64,000 nt of DNA from Cellvibrionaceae bacterium. GTDB taxonomy: Bacteria; Pseudomonadota; Gammaproteobacteria; Pseudomonadales; Cellvibrionaceae. Shown here one piece after another: positions 9,225 to 19,140 of this stretch. The DNA lies in NCBI GenBank assembly GCA_024707385.1, contig JANPZW010000008.1, positions 372,001-436,000 on the forward strand. The letters are read 5' to 3'. The position numbers were made by a program, and so were the translations under genes. The stretch's first letter is position 1. Every line of letters starts with the position of its first letter. The notes beneath the pieces were generated by a model. It saw only the letters and a list, made by a program, of their open reading frames with translations, searched no databases and had not been told where the DNA came from.

Positions 9225-10097
9225 ATGGCAATTACCGCTAATCAGGTAAAAGAACTGCGCGAGCGTACCGGCCTCGGCATGATGGAATGCAAAAAAGCGT
9301 TGGTGGACTCCGACGGCGACATCGAACTGGCGATTGAAAACCTGCGCAAGGCGAGTGGTTTGAAAGCGGCGAAAAAAGCTGGCCGCACCGCTGCTGAAGG
9401 CGTGGTAATGGCTCGCGTTGCTGCAGATGGCAGCTTCGGCATGTTGCTGGAAGTGAACTCTGAAACCGATTTCGTTGCCCGTGACGACAACTTTCTCGGT
9501 TTCTCCAATGCCGTTCTGGAAAAAGCCTACGCTGCTAAACAAGCCGATGTGGCTGCGGTAATGAGCGGTGATCTGGAATCCGCCCGTGAAGCCCTGGTGC
9601 AAAAAATCGGTGAAAACATCAGCGTGCGTCGCATTGCAGCTGTTACTCCTGCTGCTGGCGTGGTGGGTTCCTATGTCCACTCCAACAACCGCATTGCGGT
9701 GCTGGTGGAATTGAAGGGCGGCTCAGTCGAGCTGGCTCGTGACATCGCCATGCATGTAGCGGCGGTCAATCCACAGGTGGTAAACCCGAATCAGATGCCA
9801 GCAGATCTGGTTGAAAAAGAAAAAGACATCATCAAATCTCAGCCCGACATGGCCGGCAAGCCTGCGGAAATCGTTGAGAAAATGGTGATGGGTCGAATTT
9901 CCAAATTCCTCAAAGAATCGAGCCTGACCGAACAGCCTTTCGTTAAAGATCCAGAAGTGACCGTCGGCGCTCTGGCCCAAAAAGCTGGCGCTGAAGTTGT
10001 TGCCTTTATCCGCTACGAAGTGGGCGAGGGGATTGAAAAAGAAGAGACGGATTTTGCTGCCGAAGTTGCCGCACAGGTACAGGCTTCCAAGGGCTAA
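9225..10097 (+). CDS. tsf: Elongation factor Ts
   Basis: Guanine-nucleotide exchange factor for EF-Tu, 290 aa. The N-terminal UBA-like domain starts [20 protein letters not shown] followed by ECKKAL, then the conserved [15 protein letters not shown] core motif that contacts EF-Tu. The ATG at 9225 was preferred over an in-frame start 7 codons earlier because [12 protein letters not shown] is the family N-terminus and GAGGACA (9213-9219) can serve as ribosome-binding site. Second gene of the rpsB operon; a strong terminator follows. Confidence 0.97.
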   Translation: MAITANQVKELRERTGLGMMECKKALVDSDGDIELAIENLRKASGLKAAKKAGRTAAEGVVMARVAADGSFGMLLEVNSETDFVARDDNFLGFSNAVLEKAYAAKQADVAAVMSGDLESAREALVQKIGENISVRRIAAVTPAAGVVGSYVHSNNRIAVLVELKGGSVELARDIAMHVAAVNPQVVNPNQMPADLVEKEKDIIKSQPDMAGKPAEIVEKMVMGRISKFLKESSLTEQPFVKDPEVTVGALAQKAGAEVVAFIRYEVGEGIEKEETDFAAEVAAQVQASKG

Positions 10098-10131
10098 CAG
10101 GGGGTTTATAACCCTGTTCGACCCTGTTGGG

Positions 10132-10167
10132 AAAAGGCGGGAGGAGATCGCTTCTCCCGCCTTTTTT
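10132..10167 (+). terminator. Intrinsic terminator after tsf
   Basis: AAAAGGCGGGAG (10132-10143) pairs with CTCCCGCCTTTT (10154-10165) and is followed by more T (T6 at 10162-10167). Strong GC-rich stem with U-tract; ends the rpsB-tsf unit before pyrH. Confidence 0.9.
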
Positions 10168-10209
10168 GCTGTTAAACTGCCGCCAATTTTTGCATGGGAG
10201 AATGGTTTC

Positions 10210-10946
10210 ATGGCTACAACCCGCGATCGCAAATACAAACGGATACTGCTCAAGCTCAGTGGCGAACAGTTGATGGGAGACGAGGGATTTGGCATAGATC
10301 CCAAAGTTCTCGACAAGATGTCCCTGGAGATCGGTCAGCTGGTGGGTATAGGCGTCCAGGTAGGGTTGGTGATCGGTGGGGAAACCTGTTCCGCGGCGCT
10401 GCGCTCAACAAAGCTGGCCTCGATCGGGTTACCGGCGATCATATGGGCATGCTGGCCACAGTTATGAATGCCCTTGCCATGCGCGATGCCCTGGAACGCT
10501 CCAACATTTCCTCAAGCGTCATGTCAGCCATCCCCATGAGCGGGATAGTTGAACATTACGACCGTCGCCGCGCCATTCGCCTGCTGGAGAATGGTGAGGT
10601 GGTAATCTTCGCTGCCGGTACCGGCAATCCATTTTTCACCACCGATTCCGCCGCCTGTTTGCGCGGTATTGAAGTCAATGCCGAATTGGTATTGAAAGCC
10701 ACCAAGGTGGACGGCGTTTATACTGCCGATCCTATGAAAGACCCCACCGCGACGCGATACAAACATCTCAGCTACGACCAGGTTCTGGCGGAGAAGCTCG
10801 GGGTGATGGACCTCACAGCGATCTGTCTGTGCCAGGAGCACAGAATGCCGGTGAGAGTCTTCCGCATGGATAAACCAGGCGCCCTTTTGAACATAGTTGT
10901 CGGGGGCGATGAAGGCACTTTGATCGAGGACATCACGCATGATTAA
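10210..10946 (+). CDS. pyrH: UMP kinase (one frameshift)
   Basis: Hexameric bacterial UMP kinase of the amino-acid-kinase fold, UMP to UDP, about 245 aa after repair. N-terminus [15 protein letters not shown], then [21 protein letters not shown] across the break, [20 protein letters not shown], and the [14 protein letters not shown] nucleotide loop. The G4 run at 10378-10381 is one G short: adding one G turns GGETCSA into GGGNLFRG. The gene overlaps the frr start by 8 nt. Essential in bacteria, so a sequence error is the likely cause. Confidence 0.96.
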
Positions 10947-11496
10947 TGACATTAAAAAAGATGCCCAGGACAGAATGAAAAAAGCTGTTGAAGTCCTCGG
11001 CGTGAACTTTAACAAAATTCGCACTGGTCGCGCTCATCCGAGTATTCTCGATGGCGTTTTCGTCTCCTACTACGGCAATGAAACACCTCTTTCACAGGTG
11101 GCCAATGTCAGCGTTTCCGATGCCCGCACCCTGACGATCAGTCCATGGGAAAAAAAGCTCGTGCCGGAAATTGAGAAGGCCATTATGAAATCCGACCTCG
11201 GCCTCAACCCATCCACCAACGGTGATTTGATCCGGGTGCCCATGCCCGCTTTGACCGAGGAGACGCGTAAAGGCTTCATCAAGCAGGCTCGCGCTGAGGC
11301 GGAGCATGCGCGCGTGTCAGTGCGCAATGTTCGCCGAGATGCCAATGGCACTTTGAAAGATAAGTTAAAAACCAAGCTCATCAGTGAGGATGATGAAAGA
11401 AGAGCCCAGGACGACATTCAGAAGCTCACAGACAAATATGTCGCTGAGGTGGATGCAGCCCTGGCGGCAAAAGAAAAAGATTTGATGGAAATTTAA
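10939..11496 (+). CDS. frr: Ribosome recycling factor
   Basis: 185-aa factor that with EF-G splits post-termination ribosomes. Starts [19 protein letters not shown] and contains [15 protein letters not shown], the conserved RTGRA segment, and [17 protein letters not shown] near the C-terminal part of the helical bundle. Overlaps the pyrH stop (ATGATTAA), so it is translationally coupled to it. Confidence 0.97.
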   Translation: MINDIKKDAQDRMKKAVEVLGVNFNKIRTGRAHPSILDGVFVSYYGNETPLSQVANVSVSDARTLTISPWEKKLVPEIEKAIMKSDLGLNPSTNGDLIRVPMPALTEETRKGFIKQARAEAEHARVSVRNVRRDANGTLKDKLKTKLISEDDERRAQDDIQKLTDKYVAEVDAALAAKEKDLMEI

Positions 11497-11516
11497 CGGC
11501 GCTACGGGAGCTGTGA

Positions 11517-12254
11517 GTGAGTTCTGAGGCATTGCGGCATGTGGCCATCATCATGGACGGCAACAATCGATGGGCCAAGCGGGAGGGCAAGCAGGGCATC
11601 ATGGGACATCGCGCCGGTGTCGAGCGCATACGAGATGTTCTCGAAGCCTGCCGGAAGAACGATGTTGAGGTTCTTACCGTGTTCGCTTTCAGTAGTGAAA
11701 ACTGGCGGCGTCCTCCCAAGGAAGTCGAAGCTTTGATGGGGCTTTTTTACAGCTACCTGAAACGTGAAGCGCGCCGCTTGGCGGAGGAAAAAGTTCGGCT
11801 CAAGGTGATCGGCAGTCGCAGCCGCTTTAGCGAGAGTCTGCGGCGAGCGATTGAAGAGGCGGAAAACACCGCCGGCGAAGGCGATGCGACGCTGGTCATT
11901 GCTGCGGACTACGGCGGTCAGTGGGATATGGCGCAAGCTGCGCGCAAAGTCGTCGAGGAAGTGATTGTCGGCAATTTAAGCCTGGAAGATGTTTCTCCGG
12001 AAACAATCGACCGTCATATTTCCACCCACGAGCTGCCGCCCCTCGACTTGCTTATCCGCACCGGCGGTGAATTGCGCATCAGTAATTTCTTGCTTTGGCA
12101 GGCCGCGTACGCGGAGTTGTATTTCTCTCCTTTGCTCTGGCCGGAATTTGACGGTGCGGCCATGGAAGAGGCAATCGCAGATTTTTATCAGCGCCAGCGC
12201 CGCTTTGGCCGAACCGGCGACCAAGTGACGGGACAAGGGACTTTGCGTGCTTAA
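11517..12254 (+). CDS. uppS: Undecaprenyl diphosphate synthase (di-trans,poly-cis)
   Basis: cis-prenyltransferase making the C55 lipid carrier for peptidoglycan and O-antigen synthesis, 245 aa. Contains HVAIIMDGNNRWAKREGK with the catalytic Asp and diphosphate-binding residues, FAFSSENWRRP, and the C-terminal signature DLLIRTGGELRISNFLLWQ followed by YAELYFSPLLWPEF. The start is a GTG with a Shine-Dalgarno (GGGAG, 11507-11511). Its stop overlaps the cdsA start. Confidence 0.97.
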   Translation: MSSEALRHVAIIMDGNNRWAKREGKQGIMGHRAGVERIRDVLEACRKNDVEVLTVFAFSSENWRRPPKEVEALMGLFYSYLKREARRLAEEKVRLKVIGSRSRFSESLRRAIEEAENTAGEGDATLVIAADYGGQWDMAQAARKVVEEVIVGNLSLEDVSPETIDRHISTHELPPLDLLIRTGGELRISNFLLWQAAYAELYFSPLLWPEFDGAAMEEAIADFYQRQRRFGRTGDQVTGQGTLRA

Positions 12255-13069
12255 ACAGCGTGTGTTAACTGCAGTCATCCTTGCCGCGGTATTTATCGGC
12301 GTTCTGTTTTTATTCCCGCCGGCTGCCTTCGCGGTATTTATCGCTGCGGTGATGGCGGTGGCGGCTTGGGAGTGGGCCAATCTCTGTCATTTGACTCGCT
12401 GGCCAGGTCGTATCGCCTATGTAGGTGTGATCATCGCGGTCACTGCGGTGTTGCTGGTGTTGCAGAATTCCACCCATTGGTTGGAGCTGAAGCAGGTCCT
12501 GGTTTTGAGTTGTATCTGGTGGGCGGTGGCGCTGCTCTGGATCCAGGGCTATCCCACAAGTGCCGTGCTCTGGCGCAGTGTTTGGATCCGCATGTTGATG
12601 GGGCTGTTTGTACTTATCCCGGCGTTGCTCTCCCTCATCCATTTGCGCGGTTCCCCCCGACGGACGCTGGCTGATTATTGCTGTGGTTTTGCTGGTCGCC
12701 GTTGCGGATATAGGCGCCTATTTCGCAGGTCGTCGCTTCGGTCGTCGCAAGCTCGCCCCGGAAGTCAGCCCCGGTAAGTCTTGGGAGGGGGTTGCTGGGG
12801 GAGTCTTAGCAGTTACGATTCTTGGTGCCGCCTTCGCATTGCTGCGCAACGCGCCTCTGACTCTTGTGTTGGCACTAACGGTACCTGCGGCGCTGGTCTC
12901 GGTAGTGGGGGATTTGCTTGAGAGTATGTTGAAGCGTTTTCGCGGCATCAAAGACTCCGGCAGCGTTCTTCCCGGTCATGGTGGCGTTCTCGACCGTATA
13001 GATGGTCTGGTGGCCGCAGTGCCGGTTTTCACCTTGGCGATGATCATCGTCAATCGCCCCTCCTGGTAG
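12247..13069 (+). CDS. cdsA: Phosphatidate cytidylyltransferase (one frameshift)
   Basis: Makes CDP-diacylglycerol from CTP and phosphatidate in the inner membrane, about 273 aa. Several hydrophobic helices, then [19 protein letters not shown] and the CDP-alcohol signature [21 protein letters not shown] in two halves ([27 protein letters not shown]). Start is GTG overlapping the uppS stop by 8 nt. The C6 run at 12653-12658 has one C too many; with five C the protein reads [17 protein letters not shown] and joins the two frames. Confidence 0.95.
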
Positions 13070-13073
13070 ATCT

Positions 13074-14261
13074 ATGCAGCGGATTACGATTCTCGGCTCC
13101 ACCGGGTCTATAGGTGTTTCCACTTTGGATGTGCTCAGCGGCCATCCCGACCGCTACCAGGTTTTTGCCTTGGCGGCACAGAGCAGCGATGCCAAGTTGC
13201 TGGAACAGGTGGAGCGTTTCCACCCCCGCTATGCAGTTTTGTGTGAGCCTGCCGCAGCAGAGCGTTTGCGAAGCAGCCTGCAAGGCCGCGGTCTTCCGAC
13301 AGAGGTGCTTTGCGGAGCTGAAGCGCTGGTTGAGGTGGCCAGTGCCGCGGAAGTGGACACCGTGGTAGCGGCAGTGGTTGGTGCGGCAGGTTTGGCTCCG
13401 ACCCTGGCGGCTGTTACGCACGGTAAGCGGGTGCTGCTGGCCAATAAAGAATCTCTGGTTATGGCAGGCCGTCTGTTTATGGACGCCGTGCGGCGACATA
13501 ACGCCCAATTATTGCCGGTGGATAGTGAGCACAATGCAATCTTTCAGTGCTTGCCCCAGCCTTTTGCGGGAATGTCGAGCGCGGGTGTCCGCCGGTTGAT
13601 ACTTACCGGGTCTGGTGGTCCGTTCCGGGATCTGCCGTTGAGCGCATTCGGTTCCATAACGCCGGACCAGGCGTGTGCGCATCCCAACTGGAGCATGGGG
13701 CGCAAGATCTCCGTGGACTCTGCCACCATGATGAATAAAGGGTTGGAGTTTATCGAGGCATGCTGGTTGTTCGATGCTCAGCCGGAACAGCTTGAGGTGG
13801 TATTGCACCCGCAAAGTATCGTCCATTCAATGGTGGAATTTCTCGATGGTTCCGTGCTCGCCCAGATGGGGCAGCCGGACATGCGAACGCCTATCGCCCA
13901 TTGTCTCGCCTGGCCGGAGCGCATTAAAAATAGAGTGCCCAGCCTGAACTTTTTTCAGCTCGGTAGTCTGAGCTTCGGCGCGCCGGATCCCGAACGCTAT
14001 CCCTGTCTTGATCTTGCTATCGCGGCCATGCGCAGCGGTGGCACAGCACCCGCAGCGCTCAATGCGGCCAACGAGATCGCTGTGGCGGAGTTTCTCACCG
14101 GACGGATCAGTTTCCCGCAGATTGCGATAACGGTGGATCGAGTAATGCAGGGCTGGAATGGATGGGAACCGCGTGATTTGGATTGTGTGATTGAGGCGGA
14201 TCTTCGCGCTCGTGCGATGGCGGCGGACGCCTTGGTCGCGTGTCGGCGGGTCGCATTGTGA
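13074..14261 (+). CDS. dxr: 1-deoxy-D-xylulose-5-phosphate reductoisomerase
   Basis: Second enzyme of the MEP isoprenoid pathway, 395 aa. NADPH-binding N-terminus [30 protein letters not shown], the metal-binding [13 protein letters not shown] with Asp and Glu, [20 protein letters not shown] followed by GLEFIEA, and [12 protein letters not shown]. Starts 4 nt after cdsA. The pathway feeds the uppS product upstream, a functional as well as positional link. Confidence 0.98.
   Translation: MQRITILGSTGSIGVSTLDVLSGHPDRYQVFALAAQSSDAKLLEQVERFHPRYAVLCEPAAAERLRSSLQGRGLPTEVLCGAEALVEVASAAEVDTVVAAVVGAAGLAPTLAAVTHGKRVLLANKESLVMAGRLFMDAVRRHNAQLLPVDSEHNAIFQCLPQPFAGMSSAGVRRLILTGSGGPFRDLPLSAFGSITPDQACAHPNWSMGRKISVDSATMMNKGLEFIEACWLFDAQPEQLEVVLHPQSIVHSMVEFLDGSVLAQMGQPDMRTPIAHCLAWPERIKNRVPSLNFFQLGSLSFGAPDPERYPCLDLAIAAMRSGGTAPAALNAANEIAVAEFLTGRISFPQIAITVDRVMQGWNGWEPRDLDCVIEADLRARAMAADALVACRRVAL
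13945..13971 (+). promoter_or_regulatory. Candidate sigma-E promoter inside dxr
   Basis: TGAACTT (13945-13951), 15 nt, TCTGA (13967-13971): 11 of 12 positions agree with the enterobacterial sigma-E consensus GGAACTT and TCTGA. It lies upstream of rseP-bamA-skp, genes commonly under envelope-stress control. One such match in a window this size could arise by chance; location is the main argument. Confidence 0.3.
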
Positions 14262-14283
14262 TTGAGTTTAGGTGGTAAACCCT

Positions 14284-15636
14284 ATGGACCTGCTATTGAC
14301 CGTGCTCGGATTTTTAGTTGCGCTGTTCATTTTGGTCAGCGTGCATGAGTTTGGCCATTTCTACGTGGCGCGGCTCTGCGGCGTCAAAGTGCTGCGCTTC
14401 TGCATAGGATTGGGTACACCGATCTGGTCGTTTCGCGATCGCAAAGGAACAGAGTTCGGTTTGGCGCCGATTCCCCTCGGCGGCTACGTAAAAATGCTGG
14501 ATGAGCGTGAAGGGGAGGTTCCCCCGGAAGAGCGCCACCTGAGCTACAACGGCAAAACCGTATGGCAGCGTATCGCCATCCTCAGCGCCGGTCCTTTGGC
14601 CAACTTTCTCCTCGCCTTGATTATTTTTTCGGTTCTGCTGATGTTTTCTGGCAGTGTCGGAATCGCGCCTATTGTGGGCGCGGTACAGAAAGACTCCCTT
14701 GCCGAGCGCGCCGGGCTTGAGCCAGGGCAGGAAATCATTGCTGTGGATGGCGTGTTGACCCCTACGTCGCAGGCAGTGATGGAGCGGCTTTTTCTGCGTT
14801 TGGGTGAGACCGGACTGCTGGAGCTGCGCGTCAGTCATCCGGAGTCGGACCTTTTTTACGACCTGGATATACCTCTGCAGAGCTGGTTGAGTGAGCTGCG
14901 CGATCCTGATCCTACGGCGGGCATCGGCTTCGACTTTTATATACGCCCCGTGGTATTTGGTGAGACTCAACCCGGCACACCGGCTCACTCGGCCGGGTTG
15001 CAGGTCGGGGATGTCCTGCAAACGGTCAATGGTGAAGCGATTCAAGGATTGGATGCGGTAATCCGTTATATCCGTGAATCGGTAGGCAAGCCTCTGCATA
15101 TCCAAGTGCTGCGCAATGCCGAGCCGCGTGCGGTCAGTGTCACGCCAGTACTAAAAACATTGGAAGACGGCACCCAGGTCGGACAGATTGGCGTCGCGCT
15201 GGGATATACCCCCTGGCCAGATGAGCTGATTCGGCGGGAGAGTTACGGGCCTCTGACTGCGGTTTGGCACGGGCTTGAACGCACCGGGGAAACCTCGAAG
15301 TTTGTCTTGATCTCCATGAAAAAGCTTTTGGTCGGAGAAATTTCCACGAAAAACTTGAGCGGCCCTATCGGCATTGCTAAAGTGGCGGGCGATCACGCCA
15401 GGGCAGGTCTGGTGTATTTTGTGGAATTTCTTGCGATCCTCAGTGTTTACCTGGGGGTTCTGAACCTGCTGCCCATCCCCGTTTTGGACGGCGGTCACAT
15501 TCTCTACTCCATCGCTGAAGCCATCAAAGGTAGCCCGCTGTCAGAGCGAGTCCAGATGTTTGGTTATAGTCTTGGGCTGGTGATCCTTGCAGGCGTGATG
15601 ATAATGGCTTTTTACAACGATTTATTACGATTGTAG
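14284..15636 (+). CDS. rseP: Site-2 intramembrane metalloprotease RseP
   Basis: Inner-membrane zinc protease that cleaves the anti-sigma factor RseA in the sigma-E envelope-stress response. About 450 aa. First helix has the zinc motif VSVHEFGHFYVAR (HExxH); two PDZ domains follow (around AERAGLEPGQEIIAVDG and AHSAGLQVGDVLQTVNG); the third zinc ligand is in NLLPIPVLDGGHILYS. I chose the ATG preceded by AGGTGG at 8 nt; an in-frame GTG lies 4 codons earlier. Between dxr and bamA as in most proteobacteria. Confidence 0.96.
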   Translation: MDLLLTVLGFLVALFILVSVHEFGHFYVARLCGVKVLRFCIGLGTPIWSFRDRKGTEFGLAPIPLGGYVKMLDEREGEVPPEERHLSYNGKTVWQRIAILSAGPLANFLLALIIFSVLLMFSGSVGIAPIVGAVQKDSLAERAGLEPGQEIIAVDGVLTPTSQAVMERLFLRLGETGLLELRVSHPESDLFYDLDIPLQSWLSELRDPDPTAGIGFDFYIRPVVFGETQPGTPAHSAGLQVGDVLQTVNGEAIQGLDAVIRYIRESVGKPLHIQVLRNAEPRAVSVTPVLKTLEDGTQVGQIGVALGYTPWPDELIRRESYGPLTAVWHGLERTGETSKFVLISMKKLLVGEISTKNLSGPIGIAKVAGDHARAGLVYFVEFLAILSVYLGVLNLLPIPVLDGGHILYSIAEAIKGSPLSERVQMFGYSLGLVILAGVMIMAFYNDLLRL

Positions 15637-15705
15637 GCCGGTCGTAACTGGGGCGGCGGCTCGCGCTTTAACAATAAATTTCCAACCAGAAGAATTCATT
15701 AGTCC

Positions 15706-18369
15706 GTGAAACATCTTGCCAAATTTAAGAAAAAGTCGATTTTGATTGCCTTGGCTATCAGTTTGTCCAGCCATGTTCAGGCAAGCAGTTTTCGCATCGA
15801 AGATATTCGGGTTGAAGGACTTCAGCGGGTGTCGGCAAGTCCGGTATTTGCCGCGCTGCCCATCGCTTCCGGCGATTTTGCGGATCCTGAATCCATCCGC
15901 ACCGCTGTTCGCGCTTTGTTTACCACCGGTTTCTTCGACGATATTCAGGTGCTGCAAGATGGCAATGTCGTCATCTTTCGCGTCAAAGAACGGCCGACGA
16001 TCAGCACCATCACCATCGAAGGCAATAAAGCCATCAAGACGGAAGCCTTGCTGGAAGCCATGAAGAAAAATGATTTGGCGGAAGGGCAGATTTTCCAGCG
16101 TGGTACGCTCGACGTTATTTTGAACGAGGTTGAGCGTCAATATGTGGCGCAAGGCCGGTATTCCGCCGAGATTACGGCGAATATCGTCGATTTGCCGCAC
16201 AATCAGGTAAAAGTCGAAGTGGTGGTGGATGAAGGCAAAGTCGCGACCATCAAGCACATCAACATAGTAGGCAACCAGATTTTCAGTGATGAAGAGTTGC
16301 TGAAATCTTTCGAGTTGACCACGACCGGCTGGCTTTCATGGATCACCAGTGACGACAAATATGCGAGGGAGAAACTGAAAGGGGATATAGAGAAACTCGA
16401 GTCCTATTATCTCGATCGCGGCTACTTGGATTTCCGCGTAGTGTCATCCCAGGTTTCCCTCAGTCCGGATCAGAAGTCCGTTTATATCACGCTCAATATT
16501 CACGAAGGCGATATCTATACCGTCAAGAAAATTGATCTGGCTGGCGAGTTGATCGTTCCGGAAGAACAGATTCGACGCTTGGTATTGTTGCGCGAGGGCG
16601 AGACTTTCGCGCAAAACCTGATGACGTCGACATCTGAATATATGACAACCTTGCTCGGCAATGCGGGCTACACCAATGCTGAGGTTAAGGGAATTCCTAC
16701 ACCCGACCCCGCCGCCAAGACTGTGGACGTGACCTTTTTGGTCAACCCCTCCCAGCGGGTTTATGTGCGCAGGATCGAGTTCCGTGGCAATACCAAAACC
16801 CAGGACGAAGTACTGCGTCGAGAAATGCGGCAAATGGAAGGCTCCTCCGCTTCCAATGCCAAAATTGATCAAGGAAAGGTTCGGCTTGAACGCCTTGGTT
16901 TTTTCAAGGGCGTTAATGTTGAGAAAAAAGACGTGCCGGGCACCTCCGATCTGATGGATGTGGAATATTCGGTGGAGGAACAACCCTCGGCCTCGATCAA
17001 CGCCAGCGTAGGCTACGGTCAGGGTACGGGTTTCCTGCTGGGTGCGTCGTTGCAGCACAACAACTGGCAGGGTTCTGGCAAGCAGGTAGGGGTATCTGTC
17101 AATCACAGCCAGTATCAGACCCTCTACAACTTTTCCTATGTCGACCCCTATTTCACACCCGACGGCGTCAACCGCGGCATAAGTCTTTATTACAGCGCGC
17201 GGGATTACAGCAAGATCAATGTCGCTTCCTATACGACAGACACTTATGGTTTGAACTTCAGTTTTGGTTATCCCATTTCCGAAATTCAGCGCCTCAATTA
17301 TGTCTTGGGCTACAGCCACCTGAGCGTCAAAACCGGCGGCTATACAGTCCAGGAAATACGGCGCACACCATTTGAGGTGGATCTGAGTGGTTACGCTCAG
17401 CGATATGTGCGCGAGCAGGATATGGGGAATTTCAATTTGTTTCCCTCGGGAATCTATGAGGACATGAGTTTGCCAACCGGATTGGTGACTGCTGAAATGC
17501 TGACCAGCAGCCCACCCGGATTTGTCGATCTTTATGGCGATGAATTTGACACGTTTACGTTGGGGTTGAGTTGGTTGCGCAGCACTTTGAACCGCGGAAT
17601 TCTCGCTACCCGCGGCAGCAAGCAGACGTTGGCTTTTGATATCTCTGTGCCAGGCAGTGATCTAGAGTACTTTACTGCGCAATACGACGGGCAGGTGTTT
17701 GTACCTCTGTACCGCAGTTTCACGATGCGTTTCAGGACTTCATTAGGGTACGGGGACGGCTATGGTGACATGGATCGCCTGCCGTTCTTCAAGAATTATT
17801 ACTCGGGTGGTTTTGGTTCAGTGCGCGGTTTCCGGCGTAGCTCCCTTGGCCCACAGGCATCTGCACCCGGTTATTACGATACCCAAACGACGGATTATGA
17901 GGCGATAGATAGCAATGGTGACGGTATTAATGACCGGCACGATGTAACAGGCAATGCCTTTATTCTTTGTGATCAAGCTTGGTCGGATAGTTTGGGTAGA
18001 GAAAAGTGCCGACCTGGAGAGCTGATGCGTTCCTACGGTGCGGTCAATACCCGCAACCGCGCTTTTGGCGGCAACATGCTGGTTGAGTTCGGCGCAGAGC
18101 TGATATTCCCGCTACCGTTTATTGAGGATCAGCGGTCTTTCCAGACAGCCCTATTTCTCGATGTGGGCAATGTCTTTGACACCGAATGCGCAGAAACGCA
18201 AATCAATTGCACTAGTTTTGACGTGGATGAAATGCGCGCTTCGGTGGGCATAGGTTTGAATTGGCTTTCCCCGATGGGGCCGTTGACATTCAGTCTCGCG
18301 AAAACGCTGAAGCACAATGAAGGCGATGATCGCGAAGCGTTTCAATTTTCTCTGGCAGCACCATTCTAG
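15706..18369 (+). CDS. bamA: Outer membrane protein assembly factor BamA
   Basis: Central Omp85 component of the beta-barrel assembly machine. 887 aa, longer than the E. coli protein (about 810). Signal peptide with cleavage near SHVQASS, then five POTRA repeats (IRVEGLQRVS, ITIEGNKAIK, INIVGNQIFS, IDLAGELIVP, IEFRGNTKTQ mark their starts), and a C-terminal barrel ending in the Phe of FSLAAPF (beta-signal). The loop-6 motif VRGF is at about residues 706-709. The following stretch (about 715-775) is enlarged and has a DSNGDGINDRHD calcium-loop-like motif from about residue 735 and two Cys that could pair. Start is GTG with only a weak upstream purine tract. Confidence 0.96.
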   Translation: MKHLAKFKKKSILIALAISLSSHVQASSFRIEDIRVEGLQRVSASPVFAALPIASGDFADPESIRTAVRALFTTGFFDDIQVLQDGNVVIFRVKERPTISTITIEGNKAIKTEALLEAMKKNDLAEGQIFQRGTLDVILNEVERQYVAQGRYSAEITANIVDLPHNQVKVEVVVDEGKVATIKHINIVGNQIFSDEELLKSFELTTTGWLSWITSDDKYAREKLKGDIEKLESYYLDRGYLDFRVVSSQVSLSPDQKSVYITLNIHEGDIYTVKKIDLAGELIVPEEQIRRLVLLREGETFAQNLMTSTSEYMTTLLGNAGYTNAEVKGIPTPDPAAKTVDVTFLVNPSQRVYVRRIEFRGNTKTQDEVLRREMRQMEGSSASNAKIDQGKVRLERLGFFKGVNVEKKDVPGTSDLMDVEYSVEEQPSASINASVGYGQGTGFLLGASLQHNNWQGSGKQVGVSVNHSQYQTLYNFSYVDPYFTPDGVNRGISLYYSARDYSKINVASYTTDTYGLNFSFGYPISEIQRLNYVLGYSHLSVKTGGYTVQEIRRTPFEVDLSGYAQRYVREQDMGNFNLFPSGIYEDMSLPTGLVTAEMLTSSPPGFVDLYGDEFDTFTLGLSWLRSTLNRGILATRGSKQTLAFDISVPGSDLEYFTAQYDGQVFVPLYRSFTMRFRTSLGYGDGYGDMDRLPFFKNYYSGGFGSVRGFRRSSLGPQASAPGYYDTQTTDYEAIDSNGDGINDRHDVTGNAFILCDQAWSDSLGREKCRPGELMRSYGAVNTRNRAFGGNMLVEFGAELIFPLPFIEDQRSFQTALFLDVGNVFDTECAETQINCTSFDVDEMRASVGIGLNWLSPMGPLTFSLAKTLKHNEGDDREAFQFSLAAPF

Positions 18370-18444
18370 TTGCTGCGAATCCGTAACACGTCCGCTGTGA
18401 CAAAGAGTTGATGGCGGCAAGACAAAAACTTAGGAGTGATGAAT

Positions 18445-19023
18445 ATGATGTCGGTCAGAATACTGATAGCGGGGTTGATTCTGGGGTTGGCACAGTGGGC
18501 CAGCGCTGCTGGTGCCACCAAAGTTGCTGTGCTGGATGTGGAGGCGTTAATTCTCTCATCTGAGGCTGGTAAGAGCGGTATGGCGCAGTTGGAGAAAAAC
18601 GCAGAATTCGCGGCATTGAAAGCCAAGCTCGATAATCTCGAAGCGGAATTGAAGACTCTGGATGAACAAGGCAAAAATCAAGGGTTGACGTGGGGAGAGG
18701 ACAAGAAAAAAGAGCACGTGGAGAAATTGACCGAGGTGGCTAACGATCGCCGCGAAATCCTCGCACGTCTCAACCGTGGTCAAGAAATGGTTTATATGCA
18801 ATTGCTGAATGCAATGCAGCCGGCAATCTCCAAAGCGCTGAGTGCAGTTATAGCAGCAGAAGGTATCGATTTGGTTTTGGATAGCAAAGCAGCGGTACAC
18901 CGTTTGGCCAATGCCGATATCACGCCGATGGTGCTGGAGCGGTTGAATAAGTTGAATGCCGAAGCTGCAGAAGCGGCGAAAAAATCCACCCCGGCAAAAG
19001 ACGCGAAAGCGAAGAAAAACTGA
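18445..19023 (+). CDS. skp: Periplasmic chaperone Skp/OmpH
   Basis: Periplasmic holdase for unfolded outer-membrane proteins on their way to BamA. About 192 aa. N-terminal signal peptide ending near WASAAG, beta-core KVAVLDVEALILSS, a long charged coiled-coil (about residues 45-120) and a Lys/Ala-rich tail ending AKDAKAKKN. Several in-frame starts are clustered (GTG 18436, ATG 18439, 18445, 18448); the ATG at 18445 has best spacing from TAGGAG (18431-18436). Sits between bamA and lpxD as in E. coli. Confidence 0.92.
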   Translation: MMSVRILIAGLILGLAQWASAAGATKVAVLDVEALILSSEAGKSGMAQLEKNAEFAALKAKLDNLEAELKTLDEQGKNQGLTWGEDKKKEHVEKLTEVANDRREILARLNRGQEMVYMQLLNAMQPAISKALSAVIAAEGIDLVLDSKAAVHRLANADITPMVLERLNKLNAEAAEAAKKSTPAKDAKAKKN

Positions 19024-19074
19024 CGTAGAATTGCCGGGTCCATTTGCGGTATAGCAAATACCTTTTGTATCGAC

Positions 19075-19102
19075 AGGCCCGGATTCGGGCCTTTCTCTTT
19101 TT
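19075..19102 (+). terminator. Intrinsic terminator between skp and lpxD
   Basis: AGGCCCG (19075-19081), loop GATT, CGGGCCT (19086-19092), then a T-rich tail TTCTCTTTTT. A stem this strong inside an otherwise continuous envelope gene cluster suggests that lpxD onward is partly uncoupled from bamA-skp or has its own promoter. Confidence 0.75.
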
Positions 19103-19140
19103 CGCAGATGATGCATTAATTCCGGGCAGAGCGACGGCCA

